Origin: Cupriavidus sp. UYMMa02A | Lineage (GTDB): Bacteria > Pseudomonadota > Gammaproteobacteria > Burkholderiales > Burkholderiaceae | Assembly: GCA_001725945.1 (NCBI GenBank) | Contig: LRMT01000218.1 | Coordinates: 1-64,000, forward strand | Direction: 5' to 3' | Length of the DNA stretch: 64,000 nt | In this document: one piece after another, positions 11,276 through 21,685 of the stretch | Layout of the letters: each line of letters starts with the position of its first letter | Position numbering within the stretch: the first letter of the stretch is position 1 | Notes under the pieces: model-generated | Seen by the model: the letters and a program-made list of their open reading frames with translations, nothing else | Told to the model about the DNA's origin: nothing | Database searches by the model: none | Made by a program: the position numbers and the translations under genes

Positions 11276-11887
11276 TTACGCCTTCGCCAACTCCTTCTCC
11301 CCAGGCTTCACATACATCGAATTACGCGGATGCGCGAGCACGCGCCGCACCATCGGCTCGAAGAACGACAGCGGCAGCGTGTCGTAGTCCGTCATGAACG
11401 CGGCCCCGTCATACTTCTGGCAAAACTCCGCGGTACGCTCGAACAGCTCGGGCTGATCGCGGAATTGCTCGCGCAGGTTGCGGTCCAGCCCAAGGTGATG
11501 GAAGAAGTAATAGCCCTGGAAGACGCCGTGCTTCTCGACCATCCACAGGTTTTCCGCGCTGACAAAGGGCTTGAGAATGGCAGCAGCGATATCGGGATGG
11601 TTGTAGCTGCCGAGCGTGTCGCCGATGTCATGCAGCAGCGCGCACACGACATATTCCTCGTCACGGCCGTCGCGGTGCGCGAGCGTAGCGGTCTGCAGCG
11701 AATGCGTGAGCCGGTCCACGGGGAAGCCGCCGCAGTCGCCTTCGAGCAAACGCAGATGCGCGAGTACGCGATCAGGCAGCTGTTTCGCGAATGGCATGAA
11801 TTCGGCGGAGATTGCCGCCCAGTCTTCGCGGGTGCCGTGCTCCATATGACTGAACGTGGCGTGTGCGGGCGCGTGGGTCTCGCTCAT
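11276..11887 (-). CDS. HD-domain metal-dependent hydrolase/oxygenase-like protein
   Basis: Intact 203-residue protein of the HD superfamily. The likely metal ligands are His62 (LTHSLQTA), His86-Asp87 (LLHDIGD), His97 (YNHPDI) and His120. This HD arrangement with HDIGD is closer to the small one-domain, PhnZ/inositol-oxygenase-like branch than to nucleotide phosphohydrolases, so it may be a diiron oxygenase; this is inference. No signal peptide. The gene stands alone, divergent from the GFA gene at 12018 and convergent with the oxidoreductase gene. Substrate unknown. Confidence 0.75.
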   Translation of the reverse strand: MSETHAPAHATFSHMEHGTREDWAAISAEFMPFAKQLPDRVLAHLRLLEGDCGGFPVDRLTHSLQTATLAHRDGRDEEYVVCALLHDIGDTLGSYNHPDIAAAILKPFVSAENLWMVEKHGVFQGYYFFHHLGLDRNLREQFRDQPELFERTAEFCQKYDGAAFMTDYDTLPLSFFEPMVRRVLAHPRNSMYVKPGEKELAKA

Positions 11888-12017
11888 GCTTGTCTCCTTG
11901 GCGTTGGGGTCGCCTGTCGTTGTGGATGTGGTGCGAGCATTGTGGCACCGCAGACGCGGCTACACTGTCAAAAACTGAACAATGCGCCGATGATGCGGCG
12001 CACCATTGGGAGAAGCC

Positions 12018-12368
12018 ATGACATTCCAGGGCAGCTGTCATTGCGGTGCCATCGCCTTCGAGGTGGAGGCCGACAACATTCCCAGCGTGATCCGTTGCAA
12101 CTGCTCGATCTGCCGCCGGCGCGGACATCTGCTGTGGTTCGTGCCGCGTCTGCAGTTCAAGCTGACCACGCCCGAAGCAAACGCATCAACCTACCGCTTC
12201 AACACCATGAAGATCGCGCACCGCTTCTGCCCGGTATGCGGCTGCGGGCCCTATGCCGATGGCCAGGACAAGGATGGGCGGCCCATGGCGGGGATCAATG
12301 TGCGCTGCCTCGACAACGTCGACCTCGATGCGCTGAAGATCATCGACTACGACGGCCTGCACCACTGA
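12018..12368 (+). CDS. GFA-family zinc protein (glutathione-dependent formaldehyde-activating enzyme-like)
   Basis: Intact 116-residue protein of the GFA/CENP-V fold. Zinc-binding cysteines are visible: CHCG (residues ~7-10), CNCSIC near residue 28 and CPVCGCG near residue 75. Family members have been linked to S-hydroxymethylglutathione formation, but most homologues have no proven activity, so only the fold is certain. Start at ATG 12018 follows a GGGAGAAG ribosome site; an in-frame ATG does not occur closer. It is separated by only 5 bp from the VOC gene at 12374, so the two are probably cotranscribed. Confidence 0.85.
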   Translation: MTFQGSCHCGAIAFEVEADNIPSVIRCNCSICRRRGHLLWFVPRLQFKLTTPEANASTYRFNTMKIAHRFCPVCGCGPYADGQDKDGRPMAGINVRCLDNVDLDALKIIDYDGLHH

Positions 12369-12373
12369 ACGCC

Positions 12374-12783
12374 ATGTTCCGCATTCTAGGCATCGACCAT
12401 CTCGTGCTGCGCACCGCCGATGTGGAGCGGCTGCGCCGCTTCTACGTGGACGTTCTCGGCTGCAGCGTGGAGCGCGAACAGCCCGCGTTCGGCCTGACGC
12501 AACTGCGCGCGGGCAGTGGACTGATCGACCTGGTGTCGCTCGACGGGCCGCTCGGCCGCGCGGGCGGCGCCGGCCCCGGTGTCGAGGGCCGCAACCTCGA
12601 TCACTTCTGCCTGCGCATCGACCCGTTCGATGGCGAGGCCGTGCGCGCCAGCCTGGCGCGCACGGTGTGGAGGCAAGCCCGGTGGAACAGCGCTTTGGCG
12701 CCGAAGGCAAAGGGCCGTCGCTGTACCTGAAGGATCCCGATGGCAATGTGGTCGAACTCAAGGGGCCGGCCGAGGACGGCTGA
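12374..12783 (+). CDS. VOC-family (glyoxalase/dioxygenase-like) protein, one frameshift
   Basis: Small protein of about 136 residues with one complete vicinal-oxygen-chelate module. The start MFRILGIDHLVLRTAD carries the first metal-ligand His. RNLDHFCLRID begins the second half, and YLKDPDGNVVELKG is the classic end of a VOC domain with the Glu ligand. The frame changes from 2 to 1 near 12660 (one lost base), which joins THGVEASPVEQRFG to the first half. Members include glyoxalase I, fosfomycin-resistance and ring-cleaving enzymes; this one resembles small glyoxalase/virulence-type proteins, with substrate unknown. Likely in one operon with the GFA gene. Confidence 0.85.
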
Positions 12784-12868
12784 AGTGCCGGGCAATCGCC
12801 ACCCGACGCGCGGGATCGCTACAATTTCTGCTTAGCCCTCCACGCTGCCCCGATGCGCCGGGCGCGCC

Positions 12869-14145
12869 ATGACCCGAACAGACGCCACGCCCGACGCGGA
12901 ATCCGCCACGCATCACGTTCCTGCCGACACCGGCAACCCGGCCCCGCCACCGCGTAGCCTGGTCTGGATGCTCGGCCTGACCGAGACCATCTCGTGGGGC
13001 ACGCTGTTCTTCTCGTTCACCGTCTTCATCGAGCCGATGAGCCGCGCGCTCGGCTATTCCAAGCCATTCCTGGCCGGCGGCTATTCGCTTGGCCTGCTGG
13101 TGTGGGCGATGTGCTCGTTCGCGGTGGGCCGCTTGCTGGACCGGCTGCCGCGCGCAAGGTGATGGGCGCAGGTTCGCTACTGGCCGGCGCCGGCTTGTTG
13201 CTGTGGGCGTGGTCGCCATCGCCGGCCGTGTTCCTGCTGATGTGGGTGCCGCTGGGCCTGGCCATGGCTACCACGCTCTATGAGCCAGCCTTCGTCGTAC
13301 TGCACCAGGCGTACGGCGACGGCTACCAGAAGCCGATCGTCACGGTCACGCTGATGGCGGGCTTTGCGAGCACGATCTTCGTGCCGCTCGCGCAATGGCT
13401 GGTATTGCATATCGGCTGGCGGCCGACACTGGTGGCCTTTGCCGCGCTGAACCTGCTGGTCTGCGCGCCGCTGCATGCGCGCCTGCGCTATGTGTTGCAC
13501 GCGAGCTACGCCACGGTGCAGCCGGCCTCGCCATTGCCTGCGGCCGATGCCGGCAAGCAGGGCATTGCGCGCGCCACGCTGCGCCAGCCGGTGTTCTGGG
13601 CGGTGGTGCTGGCCTTCACTGCCACCGCCGTGGCCGCCTCGCTGCTCGGCGCGCACCTGATCCCGATGCTGACCGAAAAAGGCCTGCCATTGGGCCAGCA
13701 GCTCGTGGTCGCTGCGCTGATCGGCCCCGCGCAGGTGGTGGGACGCATGCTCATGATGCGGGCCGCCGTCCGGCATCCGGTTCGGCTTGCCGTGCCGGTC
13801 TACATCCTGATGAGCACGGGCCTGCTGTGCATGGCGCTCGGCCACGGCGCCTGGCTCATGGTGGCGGCGGTGCTCTATGGCTGCGCCAACGGCGTCAACA
13901 CCATGCTGCGCGCCATGGCCATGCCGGAACTGATCTCGCGCCATCACTACGCCACGCTCAATGGCCTGATGATGACGCCGGTGCTGCTGATGCAGGCCGC
14001 CGCGCCGTGGCTGGGCGCCCTGCTCTGGCGCGCCGCCGGCGGGTACTGGCTAATGCTATGGACCATGGTGGCGCTCGCGCTGGCCGCCCTGCTGTCGTTC
14101 GCGTTTGCATTGCACCGGCGCGGCTTGCTGCGCGCCACCGGCTGA
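12869..14145 (+). CDS. MFS transporter (one frameshift)
   Basis: About 425 residues after repair, with the 12 hydrophobic segments of the major facilitator superfamily. The N-terminus reads SLVWMLGLTETISWGTLFFS, and the loop after TM2 is GRLLDRLPRA-KVMGAGSLLA, where the frame shifts from 2 to 1 near 13155. The central loop near 13500-13560 is hydrophilic. The second half includes HLIPMLTEKGLPLGQQ. Substrate cannot be assigned; the family resembles uncharacterised proteobacterial carriers. ATG 12869 is the only suitable start ahead of the first hydrophobic segment. A second, unrelated MFS gene follows 109 bp later. Confidence 0.85.
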
Positions 14146-14254
14146 TACCCGCTGACGCTGCCCCGCCACGCTTCACACGCCCATCACGGCAATGCGGGAC
14201 AATGGCCCCTTTGCCACAGGCCGCGCGCCCGCCGCGCGGCCAGCAATTCCCATC

Positions 14255-15469
14255 ATGTCAGAGTCGAGTCCCGGCGTATCGCCGCCGTCCGCCACTTGCG
14301 CAGCTTCCACCGCATCGCCCGGCCGCGTGGCCAGCGCCACTTGGGGCACCATGGCGCTGTTCTTCGTCAACGGCGCCACGTTCGCGACCTGGGGCGTGCA
14401 CATTCCGACCATCAAGGCGCGCTTCGGCCTGTCCGACGCCATGTTGTCCTTCGCCATGCTGGCCGTGGCCGGCGGCGCCATTGCCGCGATGGGTCCGGTC
14501 GGACGCTGGGTCGCGCGCGTTGGCAGCGCGCGGGCATCGATGGCGAGCGGCCTGGCCTACGCGCTGGCCACGGTCATGATCCTGGCCATGCCCGATTTCC
14601 GCCTGCTGCTGCCGGCACTGGCGGTCTTCGGCATGGCGAATGCCGCATTCGACGTGGGCATGAACGCGCAGGCCGCCACGGTCGAGGCAAGCCGTACCCA
14701 CCCCGTGATGTCGGCCTTGCACGGCATGTTCAGCCTGGGCGGCATGGCCGGCGCCGCGTTCGGCGGGCTGATGCTGTCGCTGGACGTGCCACCGCTGGCC
14801 CACGCCGCGATCATGGCAGGCCTGACCGCCGTGGTGGCGCTCGGCACGGCACCCGCGCTACTGGCCGACCACCCCCTGCTGCCGACAGCCGGCCACCATC
14901 GCGACCACGCGGTGCGCGCGCTGTGGCTGCTGGGCCTGCTGGCATTCCTTGGGCTGATCGGCGAAGCGCGATGTACGACTGGTCCAGCGTCTATATGCGC
15001 GATGTTGCGGTGGCGCCGGCGGGCTGGATCAGCCTTGGCTATGCCGCATTCTCGGGCGGGATGGCCTGCGGGCGCTTTGGCGGCGACCGCCTGCGTGCGC
15101 GCTGGGGCGAAGCGGGCACACTGACCGCCAGCGCGTGGCTCGGTTTGCCGGCATCGTGCTGGCGCTGGCCGTGCGGTGCCGACGGCCGCGCTGCTCGGGT
15201 TCAGCCTGATGGGATTGGGTGCGGCCAACATGGTGCCGATCTTCTTCGTCGCGGCATCGCGCCTGCCCGGCGTGGCGCCGGCCGAAGCGATCGCCCGCGT
15301 GGCGCGCTTTGCTTACCTGGGGCTGCTGCTGGGGCCGGTGCTGATCGGCGGCGTCGCGCATCTCGCGAGCCTGCGCGCCGGGCTGGCCGTGGTGGCGCTG
15401 ACCATGGGCTGGATCGCGCTGGCGGGCCCCCGCTCGGCGCGGCGCTACCTGCCAGCACGCAAGGGATAG
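14255..15469 (+). CDS. MFS transporter, YbjJ-like (three frameshifts)
   Basis: About 405 residues after repair, resembling the YbjJ/FucP-like branch of the major facilitator superfamily. Early features are WGTMALFFVNGATFATWGVH and IPTIKARFGLSDAMLSF, typical of YbjJ-like proteins. The central NAAFDVGMNAQAATVE signature lies near 14641. The frame shifts near 14968, 15130 and 15175; all fit single-base losses. Frame 2 returns with LLGFSLMGLGAANMVP. The ATG at 14255 was chosen because sequence upstream has no hydrophobic or conserved content. Substrate unknown. It converges on the LigB gene with a 3-bp gap. Confidence 0.83.
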
Positions 15470-15472
15470 GCG

Positions 15473-16359
15473 TCAGGCCGCAGCGCGCACGGGCGGCTGC
15501 GTGCCAGCCCCGAGGCCATTGAACACGAAGGTGTCCATGGCCAGCACCCCGTAAGTGACTTCGTCGGCGACCCGCGTGACATCCGCTGGTGCCTCTGCGC
15601 CGCTGGCTTCGCGCGGCCCCAGCGCCGCACCGAGCGCCACATAGAACGGCAACAGATGCTCGTCGGTCGGGTGCGCGCGCCGCGCGTGCGGCGCCTGGGC
15701 GCGGTAGTCCGCGATACGGCGCGTATCGCCGGTAGCCAGCGCCTCGTCGAGTGCATCGGTCATCCAGTTGCGGAACGCATCGACATACGGCTCGGTGGCC
15801 ACGCCATGCTGGGCGCGCCGGCCGCCGCCGAACACTTCCTGCAGGTTGTGCGTGAAGCTGCCCGAGGCGAGCACCAGCACCCCTTCGGCGCGCAGCGGTG
15901 CCAGCGCGCGGCCGATCTCGATCTGCGTTGCGGGCGGCAGGTACGGATTCAGCGCAAGTTGCACCACCGGGATGTCGGCATCCGGAAAGAAGTGGCGCAT
16001 CGGCATCCACGCGCCATGATCGAGCGGGCGCTCTTCGTCAAACCCGACGAAGCCCGCGCCTGAATATGGGCGGCCTCCACCAGCGCCTTGACGCGCGCGG
16101 CCAGCTCGGGCGAGCCCGGCGCGTCGTAGCGCAGCGCATAGAGCTCGCGCGGGAAACCGCCGAAGTCGTGCCAGGCTTCCTGCCGCTCGCGGGTGCCGAC
16201 TGCGAGCGTGCTGTAGATCCAGTGGGCCGATACCACCAGCACCGCGCGCGGCCGCTGCGCGCGCAGGCTGGCGCCGAGCGCGTCAAAGATCTCGCCGGTC
16301 GGGCCGGGGTCGATGGCAAGCATCGGCGAACCGTGAGAGATGTAGATCGAGGGAAGCAT
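15473..16359 (-). CDS. LigB-family ring-cleaving dioxygenase (4,5-DOPA extradiol dioxygenase-like), one frameshift
   Basis: About 295 residues after repair, matching the class III extradiol dioxygenase family (YgiD/DODA type). It opens MLPSIYISHGSPMLAID, whose His is a metal ligand. VVSAHW is the second ligand region, and LALNPYLPPATQ and GVLVLASGSFTHN follow. The frame changes near 16015 (one lost base). The enzyme would open the ring of catechols such as L-DOPA with O2 and non-haem Fe(II) or Zn(II). The start at 16359 gives the exact family N-terminus; an ATG five bases upstream is out of frame. Cytoplasmic, no signal peptide. Confidence 0.87.
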
Positions 16360-16635
16360 GGCATCCACCTTCAATGTATTTCGTGTACAGAAACAAGTTT
16401 GACAAAGAACTGCACGCACGGCGGACCGCTTTTGCGGACAGTTCGTGCAAAAAACTTGAACAGCCAGTTGCCGGGCCACGGTGGGGTGGCCCACACAGCG
16501 CATGAGCGCCCGTGCGCGCGCGCCGCAGAATCGGCATACGATCCGTACTGGGAGCCTGTTCGGCTCGCCGCGGTGTCCGCGACAGGCACCCGCGCGCTTC
16601 CCGCAACGCATGCCTCGCCGGCCGTGCCCGGTGGG

Positions 16636-17073
16636 ATGGAGACTTCCGTGGTACAGCGCACTCCGCGCCGCACGCGCCGCCATAAGCGGCCAGCACCGGT
16701 CCCCATGCACTGGTGGCTGCCCGGCGCGTATGCCAGCGCGCCGGCCGTGGGACTGTGGATTGTCGCGCGCATGCCGGCCGCCATCGTGGCGGCCATCTTC
16801 GGCACGCCGGCGGCTTCCTTCTGGCTCAACCATGCGGGCGATACCGTGTTCGTGGGCGGATGGGTGGTCAGCGCGGCGCTGCTTTGGCTGTCGCGCCGGC
16901 GCGCGGCACGGCCGCCACCGGCCGAGTCCGACTCCGTGGCTCACCCGCCTTCGCGCCCGGGGCGCGGCACGCGGGATAGCGCAACGGCTCCGTCTGCAAG
17001 ACTTGCGGCGGGTGATCTGAAAAGATTCGTGCGTGCGCCCGGAGGCTCTCCCGGTCGTGCCTTCCGTCGCTAG
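16636..17073 (+). CDS. Hypothetical small membrane protein
   Basis: Not recognised. From ATG 16636 a 145-residue frame begins with a basic stretch (RRTRRHKRP), followed by two or three hydrophobic segments: LPGAYASAPAVGLWIVARM near residue 30, AAIVAAIFGTPAASFWLN, and VFVGGWVVSAALLWLSRRR near residue 80. A polar, Pro/Arg-rich tail closes it. The hydrophobic pattern and positive-inside charge look protein-like, which is unusual for a chance frame. The ribosome site is weak and a frameshift near the tail cannot be excluded. It lies between the LigB gene (divergent) and the beta-barrel gene. Confidence 0.4.
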   Translation: METSVVQRTPRRTRRHKRPAPVPMHWWLPGAYASAPAVGLWIVARMPAAIVAAIFGTPAASFWLNHAGDTVFVGGWVVSAALLWLSRRRAARPPPAESDSVAHPPSRPGRGTRDSATAPSARLAAGDLKRFVRAPGGSPGRAFRR

Positions 17074-17137
17074 AATGCTCCACGGGTGCGGCGCGCGCAG
17101 CATGGCGCCGGCTTCGGAACCCTACCCGGCAACTCGA

Positions 17138-18132
17138 ATGTCCGCATTCCAGCTACTTCGCAGGGCTACGGCTGCCCTGCCGGCCTGTCTGGCCGTTTCG
17201 GGTTCGCTCTGGCTGCTGCCGGGGCAGGCACTCGCACAGGCGCAGGGTTCACCGGGATTCCGGGTCATCGGCACCAATGTGCAGAAGCATGCCAACGGCG
17301 TGCTTACCCTGATGTCGTATTCCGTGGTGCCCGACCTGGCTTCGAGCTCGCTGTCGATCAACAACGCGGCGACGGACAACCCCGGCGTCTTCATGTGGCA
17401 GCTCGGCGGCGGCTTCACCATCAGCAAGTCTTTCCCGCTCTACCTGGAAGGCGCGCTCGCCTATAGCCGCTACGATCCGACCTTCATTGCCAGCGACGGC
17501 ACCCAATCGCGCGCATTGCCGGTCCGGTGGAACACGTTCTCCGGCACGATCGGCATTGGCTGGGACTTCCCGCTCACCGAGAACAAGGAGCTCGTGTTCC
17601 GGCCGATCTTCACGCCTCGCTCGGCAATGTCTCCAGCGACCTGAAGATCGGCGAGGTGGTGATCGAACGCAATACCGACCGCTCGATCGACTTCCTGGAA
17701 AACGGTTCGCTCAACGCCTACGGCCTGGGCGGCTCGGTCATGCTTGACTGGGAACACTACCGCGAGAACTACGAGATCGACCTGGAGCTGCGCTACACCA
17801 ATATCCATCTGCAGAGCTTCGGCGGTTCATCCACCGGCGTCACGGGCACGGCCACCGCGCAGACCGCCAACCTGTATGCGCGCTGGCGCGCGCCGACAGG
17901 CATGCGCGCGCTGGACCGCCCGGTGCGCTACGTGCTGGAGCTGTCCCACTCGCACTATCTCGGCAGCCAGGCCGGCGTGCTGGGCTTCAACTACCTGACC
18001 ACCCTCGGCACCGGGCTGGAACTGGACACCAGCGCCCACGAAGTCTTCGTCACGCGGATCCGCGCGGTGGTGCGCTACGTGTTCGGCAACAACGTGTCAG
18101 GGGTTTCGCTGGGCCTCGCGGCGAGTTTCTGA
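17138..18132 (+). CDS. Solitary autotransporter-like outer-membrane beta-barrel protein (one frameshift)
   Basis: About 331 residues. The signal peptide ends near PGQALAQAQ. The rest is amphipathic beta-strand sequence rich in Gly and aromatic residues, ending RAVVRYVFGNNVSGVSLGLAASF with the terminal Phe typical of outer-membrane barrels. The length and the lack of a passenger domain fit the solitary outer-membrane autotransporter-like barrel (SOMA) family. The frame changes from 2 to 1 near 17625 (one lost base), restoring FTASLGNVSSDLKIG. Function unknown. The call relies on overall pattern rather than a catalytic motif. Confidence 0.72.
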
Positions 18133-18283
18133 GCCTTGCCGCCTCGCCGGCAAGCCGGCGCCCCATTTGCATGTCCGATTCCGGCCTTCCGCAATCGGCC
18201 AGCCCAGTGCATGATCACCGGCGGACGCCGGGCCCGCGCAAGCGCGGCCGGCCATCACGAACCCGGGCCATGGAAAGGCACGC

Positions 18284-18909
18284 ATGACAAGCAAACAGGA
18301 AGCCGCCGCCGACGCGCGCGCTGCGGCTGGTGCGGCACGCTGGAAGACTATTGCCACTACCACGACAATGAATGGGGATTTCCGGTCGACGATGACCGGC
18401 GCCTGTTCGAGAAACTCTGCCTCGAAGGCTTCCAGGCCGGCCTGAGCTGGCTGACGATCCTGCGCAAGCGCGAGGCCTTTCGCAAGGCATTCGCCAATTT
18501 CGACATCGAGAAGGTCGCGCGCTTCGGCGAGCGCGACATCCAGCGCCTGCTCGGCGATGCCGGCATCGTGCGCCACCGGGGCAAGATCGAGGCCGCCATC
18601 AACAACGCGCAGCGGGCCGCCGAACTGCTGGAAACCGAGGCGTCGCTCGCGGCCTACTTCTGGCGCTACGAGCCCGATCCGGCCAGCCGGCCCAAGCTGC
18701 TGACCCCCGACGTGCTGCGCACCATGGCGACATCGCCGGAATCGACCGCGCTGTCGAAGGACCTGAAGCGGCGCGGCTGGCGCTTCGTCGGCCCGACCAC
18801 GATGTACGCGCTGATGCAGGCGATGGGGCTGGTCAACGACCATCAGGAAGGATGCTGCGCCAGAGCCGAAGCGTTGCGCGCGCGCAAGGCGTTCAAGGTG
18901 CCGCGCTAG
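18284..18909 (+). CDS. tag: DNA-3-methyladenine glycosylase I (one frameshift near the start)
   Basis: Base-excision enzyme that removes 3-methyladenine from DNA. After repair it is ~208 residues. RCGWCGTLEDYCHYHDNEWG contains the zinc Cys and His, and DRRLFEKLCLEGFQAGLSWL is the family core. DHQEGCCARAE supplies the second His/Cys zinc pair. The true start is probably ATG 18284 (MTSKQEAAADAR) in frame 2, joining frame 1 near 18320 after one lost base; frame 1 itself is open back to 18136, but that extension is not conserved. It is a single gene, convergent with hmuV across 61 bp. Confidence 0.92.
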
Positions 18910-18970
18910 GTGGCACCGATGCGCGTCGTTCAGGGAAGGCAGAACGTCACTGACGGGGCACCGTCCACCG

Positions 18971-19708
18971 TCACCCGCGCGGCAGCGCGTAGACGATTTC
19001 CAGGTTCGGCGGCGTCAGCACGTCGACCGGCGTGCCATGCGCCACGGTGCGTCCGTTCGACAGCAGCAGCAGGCGGTCGCACCACCGCGCGGCCAGGTTG
19101 ACGTCGTGGAGCACGACCAGCACCGCCAGGCCCTCCTCGCGGCTCAGGGTACGGACGGCCTGCAGCAACAGGAGCTGGTGGCGCGGATCCAGGCTGGAGA
19201 TCGGCTCGTCGAGGAACAGCACGCGATATTGGCCCGGCGCGCGTGCCGCGAGCACCTGCACCAGCGCACGCGCAAACTGCACGCGTTGCTGTTCGCCACC
19301 CGACAGTCCCGGATAGCGGCGCATGCCGAGCGCCGTGGCGTCGGCAAGCCCCAGCGCGCGCGCCGTCAGCGCCGCCTCGTCGCCGGGACTCAGCTCGGGA
19401 AAGGGATAGGCTCCCATCGCGACCACTTCGCGCACGGACAGGTCAAAGCCGAGCGATGCCGACTGCGGCAGCACCGCGCGGCGGCGCGCGAGCGCGGCGG
19501 GCTTCCATTCGCGCAGCGGGTGCGCGTCGAGCGTGACCGCGCCGCCGCTGGCCTCCAGTTCGCCGGCGAGCACCGCCAGCAACGTGGTCTTGCCGGCGCC
19601 GTTGGCACCCAGTACGCCGAGCACTTCGCCGGCGCGCAGGTCGAGGTCGATGCCGTCGAGCACTCGGCGCGTGCCGCGATGGCAGGTCAGTCCGCGTGAA
19701 GCAAGCAT
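18971..19708 (-). CDS. hmuV: Haem ABC transporter ATP-binding protein
   Basis: Intact 245-residue ATPase of the HmuUV haem importer. The Walker [10 protein letters not shown] is at residues 34-42, the Q-loop follows in [12 protein letters not shown], and the signature LSGGEQQRV, Walker B VLFLDEP and switch His in VVLHDVN are all present. It starts one base after the hmuU stop, so the two are translationally linked. It is the last gene of the haem operon. It would hydrolyse ATP at the inner membrane to drive haem delivered by HmuT into the cytoplasm. Confidence 0.95.
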   Translation of the reverse strand: MLASRGLTCHRGTRRVLDGIDLDLRAGEVLGVLGANGAGKTTLLAVLAGELEASGGAVTLDAHPLREWKPAALARRRAVLPQSASLGFDLSVREVVAMGAYPFPELSPGDEAALTARALGLADATALGMRRYPGLSGGEQQRVQFARALVQVLAARAPGQYRVLFLDEPISSLDPRHQLLLLQAVRTLSREEGLAVLVVLHDVNLAARWCDRLLLLSNGRTVAHGTPVDVLTPPNLEIVYALPRG

Positions 19709-19709
19709 G

Positions 19710-20717
19710 TCAGTGCCCCTTTCGTGCCAGCATCCACAGCAGGAACGGCCCGCCCACCAGGCTCGTGACGATGCCGATCGGCAGCTCCGCCGGGATCACG
19801 ACGATGCGCGCAAGCCAGTCAGCCAGCGTCACTGCGATGGCGCCACCGGCCAGCGTGTTCGGCAACAGCCAGCGGTGGTCCGCGCCCAGCGGCAGCCGGA
19901 TCAGGTGCGGCACGACCAGGCCAACAAAGCCAATGGTCCCGGTCACGGCCACCAGCGGCCCGATCAGCAGCGCGGTCAGCACGACCAGGCGCCGGCGCAG
20001 GCGCTGAAGGTCGAAGCCGAGATGCTGCGCCTCACGCTCGCCAAGCAGCAGCGCGTTCATGGCGCGCCAGTCGCGCAGCAGCAGTGCACTCAGCACGACG
20101 ACCAGCGGCACCAGCCACGCGAGCAGTCCCCAGCTTGCGCCGGCCAGGCTGCCCATGTTCCAGAAGGTCAGGTTGCGAAGCTGCGCGTCGCTTGCCTGGT
20201 AGGTAAAGAAGCCGACGACGCTTGCGCAGATGGCGTTGATGGCCACGCCCGCGAGCAGCAGGTTGGCGATGCCGGCACGCCGGCTGCCGAGCCGGTAGGC
20301 CAGCGCCGTCGCGGCCAGGCTGCCGGCGAAGGCGCCGTCGCGATCGCCATGAGCCCCTCGGCGCCCCAGCACGATCGCGGCGACCGCACCGGCCGCACCG
20401 CCCAGCGAAATGCCGATCAGCCCGGGTTGGCGAGCGGGTTACGGAACAGCGCCTGCATTACCGCGCCGGACAACGCCAGCGCGCCGCCGACGGTCACGGC
20501 AAGCACCAGCGCGGCAGCCGCACCTCGATCAGCACGTTGCGCCAGATTGCGGCCTCGCCTTCGGCGTCGGGCGACAACAGTACGCGCACGAGCTGCGCGC
20601 GCGGAATGGGCATGGCACCGCTCGCTGCGGCACCGAGCGCGGCCACGGCCAGCAGCACGCACAGCGCCACGAGACGTGGCCCGGCGCAGGCCGGCGCCAG
20701 CCATGCAGGCGGAACAT
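19710..20717 (-). CDS. hmuU: Haem ABC transporter permease (three frameshifts)
   Basis: FecCD-family permease of about 335 residues after repair. I place the start at ATG 20717 ([10 protein letters not shown]). Losses of one base near 20690, 20507 and 20425 move the frame each time to the next. The joined protein reads [20 protein letters not shown], then [30 protein letters not shown], a family hallmark (given here in two parts: [18 protein letters not shown] and [11 protein letters not shown]). [19 protein letters not shown] follows. From 20372 the frame is clean, with [15 protein letters not shown]. Around ten transmembrane segments are expected. It lies between hmuT and hmuV. The exact start depends on the first shift. 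Confidence 0.88.
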
Positions 20718-20787
20718 CAGGGAACGGACGGAACTCAAGCGCGGACCTATCGGATGGGGAGCGTTGGGGAAAGCGGAAGCCGCCGGC

Positions 20788-21665
20788 TCAGCGCGCCGAC
20801 GAACCCCGAGCGGCGAGGCCGGCCGAAAGCTGGCGCAGCGCCTCGGGCAGGCGCGGGCCGAAGCGAGCAGCAGCAGATCGTCCATCACCACGACGCGCCT
20901 GGCGCGCGCGGCGGGTGTCACGTTGAGCCCGGCCTGGGCCAGGAAGGCATCCAGACCGCCGCTCGCATTGACCGACAGGGTCGTCGTGACGATCACGTCC
21001 GGCCGCAACGCCGCCGCCGCTTCCGCCGAGAACGGCTTGTAGCCGGTCTGCGTGGCCAGCACGTTGGCGGCGCCGATAAGCCTGAGCATCGCGGCGGCCG
21101 CCGTGCCGTCGCCGGCCGCGAGCATCTTGCCGGTATGGCTGCTCACGAGCAGTACGCGCTGTCCGCGCGCCGCAGGATGGACGTCGCGCAGCTCGGCGTG
21201 GATGCGGTTCACCAGCGCTTCACCGCGCGCGGCGACGTCAAGCGCTGCGGCGACACTGCGGATGCGCTTGTCGAGCGCATCGAGCGTCGGCTCCGATGGC
21301 ACCACGACCACCCTTGCGCCCAGCTTGCCGACTTGCTCGAGCGCCTGCGGCGGGCCGCTCTGGTCCGATGCGAGCACCAGGTCGGGCTTCAGGCTGGCGA
21401 CGCCTTCGACCGAGAAGGTGCGGTAGTAGCCGACGCGCGGCAGCTTGAGCGCCTCGGGCGGATAGATGCTCGACGTGTCGGCACCCACCATGCGCGGGCC
21501 GGCGTCGAGCGCGTAGACGATCTCGGTGACCGGTCCGCCGAGGCCCACTACGCGCGCCAGCGCCGCTGCGCCAGCCACGGCGGAGCCGGCCAGCCCGGCG
21601 AGCGCAAGCCAGCCCGGCAGCGCTCCCAGGGCCTTCAGCGCATTCCGTCTGCCTGCACGCTTCAT
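20788..21665 (-). CDS. hmuT: Haem-binding periplasmic protein (one frameshift near the end)
   Basis: Substrate-binding protein of the haem importer, ~292 residues. The signal sequence starts MKRAGRRNALKALGALPGW and runs to about residue 35. The TroA/BtuF-like fold follows with GGPVTEIVYALDAGPRMVG and KPDLVLASDQSGPPQAL. YKPFSAEAAAALRPDVIV is typical of HmuT. One base is lost near 20868, after which RFGPRLPEALRQLSAGLAAR reaches the stop at 20788. Without the repair the frame runs on into hmuU, giving a false fusion. It starts 20 bp after the hmuS stop. Confidence 0.92.
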
Positions 21666-21685
21666 CGTTCTTCCTCCCGAATGCC

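Noticed and set aside
11129-12730. A 533-codon frame spanning the HD, GFA and VOC genes
   Set aside because: Only its last ~95 codons (the VOC protein from 12374) are conserved; the rest is antisense or out of frame over other genes.
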